Source: CAYOZL01 sp964408435 (GTDB lineage Bacteria > Bdellovibrionota_C > UBA2361 > SZUA-149 > CAYOZL01). From it: a stretch of 22,283 nucleotides of DNA. Under the pieces are notes generated by a model, which saw only the letters and a list, made by a program, of their open reading frames with translations, was not told the origin of the DNA and searched no databases. Below, piece by piece: positions 1 to 6,487 of the stretch. The position numbers and the translations under genes were made by a program. The DNA is taken from contig CAYOZL010000040.1 in the NCBI GenBank assembly GCA_964408435.1, positions 1 to 22,283 of the forward strand, written 5' to 3'. Positions within the stretch are counted from its first letter, which is position 1; each line of letters begins with the position of its first letter.

Positions 1-29
1 AAAATAATTAACTTCAAGTTAGATATACC

Positions 30-57
30 TTGACGCTTGCTTAAAAGCGTATAGAAT
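30..57 (+). promoter_or_regulatory. Candidate upstream promoter with dyad in the spacer
   Basis: TTGACG (30-35) and TAGAAT (52-57) are separated by 16 nt. A 6-bp inverted repeat, ACGCTT (33-38) and AAGCGT (45-50), lies almost wholly inside the spacer. MerR-family regulators typically bind dyads in promoter spacers, and the next gene encodes a MerR-like protein, so autoregulation is possible. That link is inference; the spacer is 16 nt rather than the 19-20 nt of classic MerR promoters. Confidence 0.35.
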
Positions 58-77
58 TCAAACAGTTCCCTCATCTT

Positions 78-106
78 TTGAATTATTTATTAAATTATAG
101 TATTAT
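78..106 (+). promoter_or_regulatory. Candidate proximal promoter of the MerR-like gene
   Basis: TTGAAT (78-83) and TATTAT (101-106) are spaced by 17 nt. A start about 7 nt downstream would leave a leader of roughly 10 nt and no Shine-Dalgarno before the ATG at 124. It stands downstream of a second candidate promoter at 30-57. Confidence 0.45.
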
Positions 107-123
107 ACAAGTAACTTAAAGTT

Positions 124-663
124 ATGGATTTAAATCAAGACATTAAAAAAAGCGTTAGTGAGGTAAAGTCTTTTGCTGGGGAAAAAGTAACTCCAATTGA
201 AAGAGAATTTACGGCTAAAGAAGTTCAGGGAATTCTTAGACTGCTAACAGGTAGCAGGGAAAAAATTGGTCTGGCTCTTCTTAATTATTACGCTAGAACA
301 GACCTAGTTAGTGCTTCTGGAAGAACAAAGCATAGAGGTAGAACTAAATACAGCTACGCTGATATTGTTCTATTAAGCTGGCTTTTTAGAATGAAAGAAG
401 AAGGTCTTCCTGTAAACAGGTTTAGAAGAGGTATCGCTTACTTAAGAAAGCGTCTTCCGAAGTTGTATCAAAATCCTAAAAACATGATCCTACTTACTGA
501 TGGTAAGCAGTTGTTTCTAAAGCATAGAATTGAAGAGAAAGATTCTATTTCTGAGGTTCTAACTGGACAGCGTTCAGGTCAGTATGTTTGGGCATACTCT
601 ATTGGCTCTCTTATTGAGGAAGTTGATAAAGTTATTGAAAAACAAGCGCTTAAAGCAGCCTAG
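124..663 (+). CDS. MerR-like helix-turn-helix regulator
   Basis: A 179-residue soluble protein. Residues about 60-115 resemble a winged-helix MerR DNA-binding region: YSYADIVLLSWLFRMKEEGL, then a basic FRRGIAYLRKRLP stretch, matching the MerR pattern of a Y-x-x-x-D-[IV] turn followed by a helix with 'EEGLPVNRFRRGIAYLRK'. The C-terminal part (about 120-179) may carry sensing or dimerisation functions; no metal-binding cysteines are present, so it is not a metal-responsive MerR. The gene is monocistronic, with its own promoter candidates and a hairpin downstream. No Shine-Dalgarno precedes the ATG. The regulator assignment is by fold pattern; target genes are unknown. Confidence 0.55.
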   Translation: MDLNQDIKKSVSEVKSFAGEKVTPIEREFTAKEVQGILRLLTGSREKIGLALLNYYARTDLVSASGRTKHRGRTKYSYADIVLLSWLFRMKEEGLPVNRFRRGIAYLRKRLPKLYQNPKNMILLTDGKQLFLKHRIEEKDSISEVLTGQRSGQYVWAYSIGSLIEEVDKVIEKQALKAA

Positions 664-677
664 ATAGCATATTAGAG

Positions 678-703
678 TAAGGAGCTATAAAACTAGCTCC
701 TTA
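678..703 (+). terminator. Hairpin terminator after the MerR-like gene
   Basis: TAAGGAGCTA (678-687) and TAGCTCCTTA (694-703) form a perfect 10-bp stem with a 6-nt loop. The U-tract behind it is poor (ATTCTAA), so termination may be weak. Confidence 0.55.
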
Positions 704-776
704 ATTCTAAACTCAAATCTATACAGTCTTTTATTCTATTAATAAGCCCCCGAACTCTTTTCTTGAGTAAATAATA

Positions 777-791
777 GTGTTATATAAACAC
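777..791 (+). promoter_or_regulatory. -10 box and small dyad upstream of gmhA
   Basis: GTGTT (777-781) and AACAC (787-791) flank ATATA. TATATA at 781-786 is placed so that transcription would begin at the A of the ATG at 793. No convincing -35 hexamer is seen. Confidence 0.35.
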
Positions 792-792
792 C

Positions 793-1401
793 ATGTCAGA
801 AAGCACTGCAAAAGTTAGAGTTAAATTAAAAAAAGACTGGAATGATTTCATCATTGGCTACTCTCAAAGCTCATCTAAAACTATTGAGAGTCTTAGCAAA
901 CAAGCAGATAATTTAGAAAGAATTGCACTAGATTTATCAAGCATAGTTAAAAATGGTGGTAGAATCTACTCCTGCGGAAATGGTGGCTCGGCATGTGACT
1001 CCATGCACTTAACTGAAGAACTTGTAGCTAGATATTTAAGAGAAAGACCAGGAATAGCAGCTCAACATTTACAAGACTCTGCAACAATAACTTGTTGGTC
1101 AAATGATTATGACTATTCAGAAGTTTTTAGCAGACAAGTTGAAACACTAGTTAAGAAAGAAGATGCTCTAATACTTTTTTCTACTAGTGGAAATTCAGAA
1201 AATATTGTTAAAGCAGCTAAAAAAGCTAAAGAAATCAAATGCCTTACTATTGCTTTTACTGGCAAAGATGGTGGTGAGTTAAAAGACAACTGCAAACACA
1301 ATCTAATTGTAAAATCTGGAATTACTTCACATATTCAAGAAGCTCATATCGCAGCTGTTCATATGATTTGTGATATTTTAGAACAAGAGCTGTTCTTCTA
1401 A
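793..1401 (+). CDS. gmhA: D-sedoheptulose 7-phosphate isomerase (SIS domain)
   Basis: Converts sedoheptulose 7-phosphate to D-glycero-D-manno-heptose 7-phosphate, the first step of heptose synthesis for the LPS inner core. At 202 residues it is close to the E. coli enzyme length. It has the SIS phosphosugar loop CGNGGSACD (61-69) followed by H72 and E75/E76, the second loop STSGNSEN (130-137), and the C-terminal HIQEAHI (180-186) with the Gln and His used for zinc and catalysis in GmhA. Related SIS proteins such as DiaA share the fold, but the Q-E-x-H signature favours GmhA. A TATATA box ends 6 nt before the ATG, consistent with a leaderless transcript. No other heptose gene lies nearby. Confidence 0.85.
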   Translation: MSESTAKVRVKLKKDWNDFIIGYSQSSSKTIESLSKQADNLERIALDLSSIVKNGGRIYSCGNGGSACDSMHLTEELVARYLRERPGIAAQHLQDSATITCWSNDYDYSEVFSRQVETLVKKEDALILFSTSGNSENIVKAAKKAKEIKCLTIAFTGKDGGELKDNCKHNLIVKSGITSHIQEAHIAAVHMICDILEQELFF

Positions 1402-1438
1402 ATTTCAGCTTTTTATAAGTACTATCTTATTATAAAAT

Positions 1439-1870
1439 ATGTTCATGTTAGCGAAGTTCTTTCAATTATCTCTATTTAGAGAAAAACCTGAATTAGACGT
1501 AAATATTTTAAAAAAAATTTGGTACGACTTAATAGATAGCTACTTTCCTGAAAGACAAGATTTAAAAAACTACCGCTTAGTCTGGTCTAGAAAAAAACAA
1601 ACTAGAAGTTTAGCTTCTTGCTCAATTGAAAAAAGAACAATTAGAGTTGCAAAAGCAATGGCACTACCATCTAGTAGGCCATATCTTGAAGCCTTAGTTT
1701 ATCACGAGCTATGTCATGCCGTGCTTGGACCACCGAAGATAGTTCGCGGAAGAAGAATTATGCACGGTAAAGAATTCAAAAATATTGAGAAGAACCATCC
1801 AAACATAAAATATCTTGATACTTGGATAAATTCTGGTGGTTGGGATAAGGCTGTAAGAATAGCCTCTTAA
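1439..1870 (+). CDS. SprT-like zinc metallopeptidase
   Basis: A 143-residue protein with the metalloprotease motif HELCH (89-93, HExxH), preceded by a hydrophobic helix (LEALVYHELCHAVL) and followed by a third likely zinc ligand in HGKEF (109-113). The HExxH...HGxxF layout is that of SprT-like and YgjP-like (WSS1/SPRTN) gluzincins. SPRTN relatives cleave DNA-protein crosslinks, but most bacterial SprT proteins are untested. There is no signal peptide or TM segment, so it should be cytoplasmic. A TATTAT box at 1428-1433 lies 5 nt before the ATG and no Shine-Dalgarno is present. It converges with aroE, leaving only 10 nt between the stop codons. Confidence 0.75.
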   Translation: MFMLAKFFQLSLFREKPELDVNILKKIWYDLIDSYFPERQDLKNYRLVWSRKKQTRSLASCSIEKRTIRVAKAMALPSSRPYLEALVYHELCHAVLGPPKIVRGRRIMHGKEFKNIEKNHPNIKYLDTWINSGGWDKAVRIAS

Positions 1871-1880
1871 ACTATTTAAA

Positions 1881-2693
1881 CTAAATCTCTTTGTATAAAG
1901 CTTTTTCCATCACATCAATTGGAGCTTTCTTTTCAGTAAATAACTCAAATTGCTTTAGAGCTTGAAAAAGTAACATTCTTTTTCCTTCTATACTTTTTAT
2001 CTGCTTACTCTTTGCAACTTTTATTAGCTCTGTTTCTTTTGTAATCATATCGAAAACTTCATTGCTTTGATTTAACAAATTATAATCGAAAAGAGATTCA
2101 TTTGGAGTAGAGTTGATTATCAATTTAGACTCTAAATTGCTTTTAATTACACTTAAATCAATAACATCTACTTTAGACTTAGTAGAGCTAAACTCTTTTG
2201 CTAAATTCTCAGCTCTAGAAATAGTTCTATTGCAAATTACAATATCTTGAACGCCTAATTCTTGCAGTGCAAATAAAGCTGCTCTACTCGCCCCACCCGC
2301 TCCAATTAACAATGTACTTTTAGAATCATCAGACTTAGCTTCCCTTAGTGCCTCAATAATGCCGTAATAATCTGTATTAAAACCAAATAGCTTTTCTCCA
2401 TCATTAATAACAGTATTTATAGAACCTATCTTTTTAGAAGCCTCGTCTATCTCAGTTACTACTTCTAAAGCTTTTTCTTTATGTGGGATTGTTAAGCTTA
2501 GCCCTCTAAAGCCAAGCTCCTTACAAGAGTTAAGAGCTTCTATAGTATTTACAGTCTTAATCGCAGTGTAGAAAAAATCTAATTCTAAATGCTTAAACCC
2601 TGCATTATGCATTGCTTGGCTAAGCTTACTAGGGTTACTAGCTAAAAGCCCGCAAACTCTGGGAAAAGATAAATTACTCCAATTTGTATTCAT
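1881..2693 (-). CDS. aroE: Shikimate 5-dehydrogenase
   Basis: NADPH-dependent reduction of 3-dehydroshikimate to shikimate in aromatic amino-acid synthesis. The reading frame is open upstream to 2837, but I place the start at the ATG at 2693: this gives 270 residues, matches the family length, and removes overlap with the divergent TPR gene. Visible: AMHNAGF (27-33), the SLTIPHKEKA loop with catalytic Lys72, INTV (92-95), NTD with Asp108, the nucleotide loop GAGGASRA (131-138) followed by CNRT (NADP-type Arg), INSTP, and the C-terminal EGKRMLLFQA helix. Two departures: the usual SxS shikimate motif reads SKLS without the first serine in register, and the N of NxTxPxK is Ser. The palindrome CCTTAAGG lies 3 nt upstream of the start. 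Confidence 0.85.
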   Translation of the reverse strand: MNTNWSNLSFPRVCGLLASNPSKLSQAMHNAGFKHLELDFFYTAIKTVNTIEALNSCKELGFRGLSLTIPHKEKALEVVTEIDEASKKIGSINTVINDGEKLFGFNTDYYGIIEALREAKSDDSKSTLLIGAGGASRAALFALQELGVQDIVICNRTISRAENLAKEFSSTKSKVDVIDLSVIKSNLESKLIINSTPNESLFDYNLLNQSNEVFDMITKETELIKVAKSKQIKSIEGKRMLLFQALKQFELFTEKKAPIDVMEKALYKEI

Positions 2694-2736
2694 AGGCCTT
2701 AAGGTATTTAGATAAATATGCCGACTACTTATATGT

Positions 2737-3699
2737 ATGTCAAAATCTAACTTAGAAAACTTTTTATCATATTTAGCATTTGAGGGCTTTGCTTTAAGAA
2801 TTGGTCTTGAAATCAGCCTTACTGTAATTCTACACACTGTCTTGTTTCAAATTACAAAGCTTTTTATCTCGCCTGCACATGCTGCAATGATTTCTTGGTT
2901 TATAAGCTGTATTTCTATAATGCTTTTAGACAAAATATTTTTAGCAAAACCAGCTGAGACTTATAGAAAAGCTTATCTATGTTATCTTTCAGGAGGTTTT
3001 GAAAAAGCACTAGAACTTCTAAGTAGTATTGGGCCTGATAGTGATAAACTAGTTAAACTTTCTAATAATTCTTACTATCTAAAAAAAGCCGAGTTACTTA
3101 CTCAATCAGGGGATTTTAAGGCTGCAAAAAAAGCTTTTAAGTCAGTAGAGACTTCTACTGAGGATAATGGCCTTAAAGACGAAGTAAATCTATCAATTCT
3201 AAAATACAGATTTTATTTAGAAAAAGGAGAAGAGGATAAAGCTGAGGATTATCTTAACTCTTGTATTAAAAAGCTTGGTAGCCTTTCGAGCTTAATGAAT
3301 GAAAAAGGAAGAAAGCTATTAAAAGAGAAAAAATTCTGGGAAGCAAAAAAATGCTTTAAAAGCTCAGTAAAAAATTCCAAGAATGATATTAACAAAACTA
3401 TAGCGATAGCCTATTTAGGATTATGTAATCTAAAAACTGGCCATGCAGAAAAAGGCTTAGAAATACTAGAGAGCATAATTCCTGAAATACAATCTGAAAT
3501 GTCTTTTACTGATTCTATTAGACCAACTTTAGCTGAAATTCTCTGCTATAGAAGTCATTACTACGCGACTCACAGACTTCCGAATGAAGCGATGCTAGAC
3601 CTTAAATATGCTAATTCAATCTGTAATTTTCCATATCTAGCTGAAATCACTAAAGAAATAAAAGAAGAACTAAATTTAAAACATAGAATAAGCCTCTAA
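2737..3699 (+). CDS. Membrane-anchored TPR-repeat protein
   Basis: A 320-residue protein. Two hydrophobic segments (about 21-43 and 46-66) form an N-terminal membrane hairpin; the rest is helical and rich in Ala/Leu/Lys with TPR-like spacing, such as RKAYLCYLSGGFEKALELL, KKAELLTQSGDFKAAKKAF, and further units near 180-200 and 225-250. TPR domains are protein-docking scaffolds, and the anchor would place this one on a membrane face. It starts 43 nt from the divergent aroE start. The downstream secreted protein follows after 27 nt and the pilin-like array lies 1 kb on, so a role as an assembly partner is possible but only inferred. Confidence 0.65.
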   Translation: MSKSNLENFLSYLAFEGFALRIGLEISLTVILHTVLFQITKLFISPAHAAMISWFISCISIMLLDKIFLAKPAETYRKAYLCYLSGGFEKALELLSSIGPDSDKLVKLSNNSYYLKKAELLTQSGDFKAAKKAFKSVETSTEDNGLKDEVNLSILKYRFYLEKGEEDKAEDYLNSCIKKLGSLSSLMNEKGRKLLKEKKFWEAKKCFKSSVKNSKNDINKTIAIAYLGLCNLKTGHAEKGLEILESIIPEIQSEMSFTDSIRPTLAEILCYRSHYYATHRLPNEAMLDLKYANSICNFPYLAEITKEIKEELNLKHRISL

Positions 3700-3726
3700 T
3701 TACAGTGTTTTATACATAACCTTGTC

Positions 3727-4260
3727 ATGAGGTTATTTTCACCATTTTTTAAGCTTAGTGTTTTGATCTGCTTATTTGCAGTTAATTGCTATGCGCAAAA
3801 TGAATTCTTTTCTAAAAGAGAAGACTTAATTAGCAAAAAACCAATAGTTGCATCAATCAGCACTAACGATCTATACAGCCAAGATCAAATCAATACGGCT
3901 CAAAATAATTCATATCAAAATAACTCTACAGAGCAAGATTCATTTAAATATGATAGCCAAAATCAAAATGTAAATATTCAAAATGAAAAAAGTATTATGG
4001 GAAACCCATTAGGTCTAGTCACAAAAAAGCCAGCTCCTATTCAAGAGGTTAAAAAAGAAGAAGTTATTGAAAATAGTGCCAAAAATGAAGTAGAAAAAAA
4101 GATAGATAAGCTTAGTAATTTGGACCAAGCAATTGAAACTGCTAAGGAATTGGGCGAAAACCTAGCTCAAGCATTACCATCAAGCACTGAAATAAAAAAA
4201 ATTATTAGAAGCAAAGAGGCTACAAAACAAGAATATAATACTAAGGAATATAAGTTTTAA
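3727..4260 (+). CDS. Small secreted Asn/Gln-rich protein of unknown function
   Basis: A 177-residue protein with a clear signal peptide: basic MR start, hydrophobic core FKLSVLICLFAV, and a cleavage site after CYA (about residue 23-24). The mature part is polar, low in complexity and predicted disordered: an Asn/Gln/Ser-rich stretch (about 50-90) and then a Lys/Glu-rich helical region (about 105-165). No cysteine remains after the predicted cleavage site, and it lacks a lipobox. I recognise no family. Its stop codon overlaps the start of the next gene (TAATG), so the two are probably translated together. TATACATAAC at 3711-3720 lies just ahead of the ATG, so a short or absent leader is possible. 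Confidence 0.6.
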   Translation: MRLFSPFFKLSVLICLFAVNCYAQNEFFSKREDLISKKPIVASISTNDLYSQDQINTAQNNSYQNNSTEQDSFKYDSQNQNVNIQNEKSIMGNPLGLVTKKPAPIQEVKKEEVIENSAKNEVEKKIDKLSNLDQAIETAKELGENLAQALPSSTEIKKIIRSKEATKQEYNTKEYKF

Positions 4261-4655
4261 TGAAATTCGACTTTAAATTAAGCACTGATGCACCAGGCCA
4301 ACATATGGCAATACTTGGGGTTGCAGCAGTATTTATTATTCTTAGTCTTGTAGAGTCTTATAAGGGTAAAGGACCAGCTCTTGAGAATGTAAGGTCTACT
4401 TACAGCGAATCTGGTAGAACTTTATACCGAAATCCTCAAATGTCGTGGTTAGAAAGAACATTATGCAGAGGTTACCAACGCTCTGGTTTTTGTAGTTACA
4501 AAACCTTACATCCATTTAGAGATGTTTGGAGGCAACATGGAATTATTGTGCCTTCAAGAGCACCTGCAAGAAAAAGTCCTATTAGATATAGGGGGCCAGT
4601 AAATAATAGTACTTGGTCTATGGGTAAAGTGAAACTAGACGAAATGAGGGAATAG
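4260..4655 (+). CDS. Single-TM orphan protein coupled to the preceding gene
   Basis: A 131-residue protein. A transmembrane segment near residues 15-31 (HMAILGVAAVFIILSLV) follows a short soluble N-terminus. The remaining 100 residues are Arg-rich, with two cysteines in ERTLCRGYQRSGFCSYK and a basic, Pro-containing tail (RAPARKSPIRYRGPV). With a basic C-terminal domain the positive-inside rule would keep that domain in the cytoplasm, but the cysteine pair 9 residues apart would suit a periplasmic disulfide, so topology is open. The start codon overlaps the preceding stop by one base. It immediately precedes the promoter of the pilin-like array. No family recognised. Confidence 0.5.
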   Translation: MKFDFKLSTDAPGQHMAILGVAAVFIILSLVESYKGKGPALENVRSTYSESGRTLYRNPQMSWLERTLCRGYQRSGFCSYKTLHPFRDVWRQHGIIVPSRAPARKSPIRYRGPVNNSTWSMGKVKLDEMRE

Positions 4656-4681
4656 CTTAATAAGATATTTTTACTATTGAG

Positions 4682-4710
4682 TTAACATTTTATTGTAAAT
4701 GTCTCATAAC
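4682..4710 (+). promoter_or_regulatory. Candidate promoter of the pilin-like array
   Basis: TTAACA (4682-4687) and CATAAC (4705-4710) are separated by 17 nt. The same GTTAACA...ATAACG arrangement precedes the outer-membrane protein gene at 18724. A leader of about 25 nt carries the Shine-Dalgarno AGAGAGG (4731-4737), 5 nt before the ATG at 4743, one of the better ribosome sites in the window. Confidence 0.45.
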
Positions 4711-4742
4711 GTTTAGGAGTTCAATTTTTTAGAGAGGTTAAT

Positions 4743-5108
4743 ATGAAGGTAATTGAAAAATACAATCAAATCTGCACTGTAGCTACAGTTAAATCAGCTA
4801 GTTACATGCAAAAACACGCAAATTTAGTTTTATTCACATTTGGTATTGTTCTTATATACGGAGCAGGTGCGGACATTGCACACGCTGGTAGAGGAACATA
4901 TGCAGATGCATGTAATGGTTTACTAAGCTTAGTAGAAGGAACATTCGGTGCGATGTTAACAGCAGCAGCGGGAGTTGCAGCAATTATAGCAGCAGCAGTT
5001 GGTGGATTTAAGTTCGCTTGGTCATTACTAGTTGTAGCAGTTGGTTCATTTATTCTTAGATCATTCATTACACTATTTAATGGTGATTGTGGAACGGTAG
5101 CAACATAA
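4743..5108 (+). CDS. Pilin-like secreted two-TM protein, paralogue 1
   Basis: A 121-residue protein. An unusually long N-terminus (about 27 polar residues) precedes a signal-like hydrophobic segment ending IAHA/GR (about 48). The mature part is 73 residues: Cys57, hydrophobic helix 1 (FGAMLTAAAGVAAIIAAAVG), a turn with one lysine (GGFK), hydrophobic helix 2 (WSLLVVAVGSFIL), and Cys116. This size and the two hydrophobic helices joined by a short basic turn match VirB2/TrbC-type T4SS pilins. The bracketing cysteines are not a feature of the classic members. It has its own promoter and a good SD, and a hairpin separates it from the next gene, so it may be the most abundant of the five. Confidence 0.65.
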   Translation: MKVIEKYNQICTVATVKSASYMQKHANLVLFTFGIVLIYGAGADIAHAGRGTYADACNGLLSLVEGTFGAMLTAAAGVAAIIAAAVGGFKFAWSLLVVAVGSFILRSFITLFNGDCGTVAT

Positions 5109-5109
5109 T

Positions 5110-5131
5110 AAAGCCTAGTAATAGAGCTTTT
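5110..5131 (+). promoter_or_regulatory. Hairpin between pilin-like genes 1 and 2
   Basis: AAAGCCTA and TAG-A-GCTTT form an 8-bp stem with one bulged A and a GTAA loop, followed by TTTAAC. In this position it could act as a partial terminator or as an RNA-stabilising hairpin that favours the first gene. No test can be made from sequence alone. Confidence 0.3.
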
Positions 5132-5148
5132 AACAACTGGCAAACAAA

Positions 5149-5583
5149 ATGAAGAAGTGTCTAAATAACCTCTCAATAAGTACATACGTTCGCGGATTAA
5201 ATTTCCTGGAATGTAACCAGACACTTCTTTTGTTTATATTCGGAACAGCCCTAATCTTTCAAAGCACTCAAGAAACTTCTTTAGCTCAACTTGCTGGAGC
5301 AGCGGGTGGAGGTAATGGCGGAGCTGGTGGAGCTGGCGGAGGGATCACTTCTGGATATAGAGGAATTAAATACGGAGAGGTTTGTAAGAGAATACTTGAT
5401 ATTCACGCAGATGGTGGATACGGATCTTTACTTACAGCAATGGCAGGAGTTGGTGCTATTTTTGCATCTGCAATGGGTGGCTTTAAAGCAGCTTGGTCCT
5501 TAGTTGTAGTAGCTATTGGCTCATTTATTCTAGATGCATACAGAACTCTATTCTTTGGCGACTCTTGTGGAGGCCCATTCTAA
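5149..5583 (+). CDS. Pilin-like secreted two-TM protein, paralogue 2 (Gly-rich N-terminus)
   Basis: A 144-residue protein with an extended N-region, a hydrophobic signal core (TLLLFIFGTALIF) and a probable cleavage SLA/QLAG (about 46). The mature chain opens with a Gly/Ala-rich stretch of about 20 residues (QLAGAAGGGNGGAGGAGGG), then Cys79, helix 1 (YGSLLTAMAGVGAIFASAMG), the GGFKAAW turn, helix 2 (WSLVVVAIGSFIL) and Cys140 near the end. The core is the one most similar to paralogue 1 (MAGV/AAGV, GGFKxAWSL, VAxGSFIL). The predicted N-terminal Gln after Ala matches the cleavage site style of Agrobacterium VirB2. The next gene starts one base after the stop. Confidence 0.65.
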   Translation: MKKCLNNLSISTYVRGLNFLECNQTLLLFIFGTALIFQSTQETSLAQLAGAAGGGNGGAGGAGGGITSGYRGIKYGEVCKRILDIHADGGYGSLLTAMAGVGAIFASAMGGFKAAWSLVVVAIGSFILDAYRTLFFGDSCGGPF

Positions 5584-5584
5584 A

Positions 5585-5959
5585 ATGTTAAATTTCATAA
5601 ATATTTATTTCGGTAAAAAATTAACTGTACGAAATATACTAATAATAGCTTTCTTAATTTTATTTTTCACTCAACCAGCACTTGCGCAACTTGCAGGAGC
5701 GGGAGGTGGAGGAGCAGGAGGTGGAGGAGCAGGCCCTGGACCAGCAGGACAGCAAATATTTGCTCAAGCTGCTTGTGGAATACTTTTTCAAGTTTTAGCA
5801 GAGGACTTTGGTGGGATGTTAACCGTTATTGCAGGCTCACTTGCAATACTAGCTTCTGTAACTGGTTCATTTAAAGGAGCATGGGCTCTAGTCTTTGTAT
5901 CGGTAGGCTCTTTTGTTTACCCACATACTGTAAGCGTTTTATTTCCTGGTATGTGTTAA
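5585..5959 (+). CDS. Pilin-like secreted two-TM protein, paralogue 3 (Gly-rich N-terminus)
   Basis: I start it at the ATG at 5585 rather than at 5534, because the longer form would put 17 polar residues ahead of a normal signal peptide and overlap the previous gene by 50 nt. The 124-residue product has a signal core ILIIAFLILFF, cleavage ALA/QLAG (34/35), a Gly-rich mature start (to about 55), Cys64, helix 1 (FGGMLTVIAGSLAILASVTG), a SFKGAW turn, helix 2 (ALVFVSVGSFV) and Cys124 as the very last residue. Its Gly-rich N-terminus and QLAG start pair it with paralogue 2; ending on the conserved Cys means it has no tail at all. Confidence 0.65.
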   Translation: MLNFINIYFGKKLTVRNILIIAFLILFFTQPALAQLAGAGGGGAGGGGAGPGPAGQQIFAQAACGILFQVLAEDFGGMLTVIAGSLAILASVTGSFKGAWALVFVSVGSFVYPHTVSVLFPGMC

Positions 5960-5971
5960 TAAGGTTAAAAA

Positions 5972-6487
5972 ATGAGAACAATATTTTTTACAGCTGGAAA
6001 ATTCTCAATAGCAAGTTTAATGTTGATTTTACTTTTTGCATCAAATGCATTTGCTTTTGAAAGCGTTGAATTTGCAATAGAAGAAATTTGTGGCCATATG
6101 CAAGGAAACCTTGGTGGTCTACTTATGACTACAGCTGGCATTGGTGGAATCGTCGCTGCTGCTTTTGGTAATCTAAGAGCAAGCCATAGTTTAATTGTTG
6201 TTGGAGTTGGTGCTGCTGCACTATCTGGCATTTTAAGTTTATACTTCCCTGTAGCTGCAGAATTTTGTCATGATGCAGGGCAATTACAAGCTGAAGGTGG
6301 TGGTAATAATGGTGAAGTTGCAAATGGCTTTAATAACAACTTGGATGTAAACCCAGCAGATGCTGCAGGACGAGCAAGAATAAATAATTTCAATGCTGCA
6401 ATTGATGTTGCGGCTGGAAGACAAGCTGACTTTGGCAATACTTTTACTATTCAAACAGATGAACCCATAAATAACTTAGGCTTCTAA
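5972..6487 (+). CDS. Pilin-like secreted two-TM protein, paralogue 4 (Asn-rich C-tail)
   Basis: A 171-residue protein. Signal peptide with core IASLMLILLFA and cleavage AFA/FES (about 28). There is no Gly-rich start. Cys40 is followed by helix 1 (LGGLLMTTAGIGGIVAAAFG), a NLRASH turn, helix 2 (LIVVGVGAAALSGILSLYF) and Cys99. Unlike paralogues 1-3 it continues for 72 residues as a polar Asn/Ala/Gly-rich tail with NNNLDVNP and ends INNLGF. The tail has no hydrophobic segment and looks disordered or surface-exposed. A weak AAGG lies ahead of the ATG, 12 nt after the previous stop; its own stop overlaps the next start (TAATG). Confidence 0.65.
   Translation: MRTIFFTAGKFSIASLMLILLFASNAFAFESVEFAIEEICGHMQGNLGGLLMTTAGIGGIVAAAFGNLRASHSLIVVGVGAAALSGILSLYFPVAAEFCHDAGQLQAEGGGNNGEVANGFNNNLDVNPADAAGRARINNFNAAIDVAAGRQADFGNTFTIQTDEPINNLGF

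Noticed and set aside
2694..2837. Upstream extension of the aroE frame
   Set aside because: It would overlap the divergent TPR gene by 101 nt and add 48 residues not found in AroE; the family begins near the ATG at 2693.
4802..5224. Reverse-strand open frame of 140 codons opposite the first pilin-like gene
   Set aside because: It is antisense to a gene with a signal peptide, SD and paralogues; its composition reflects the complement of Ala/Gly codons.
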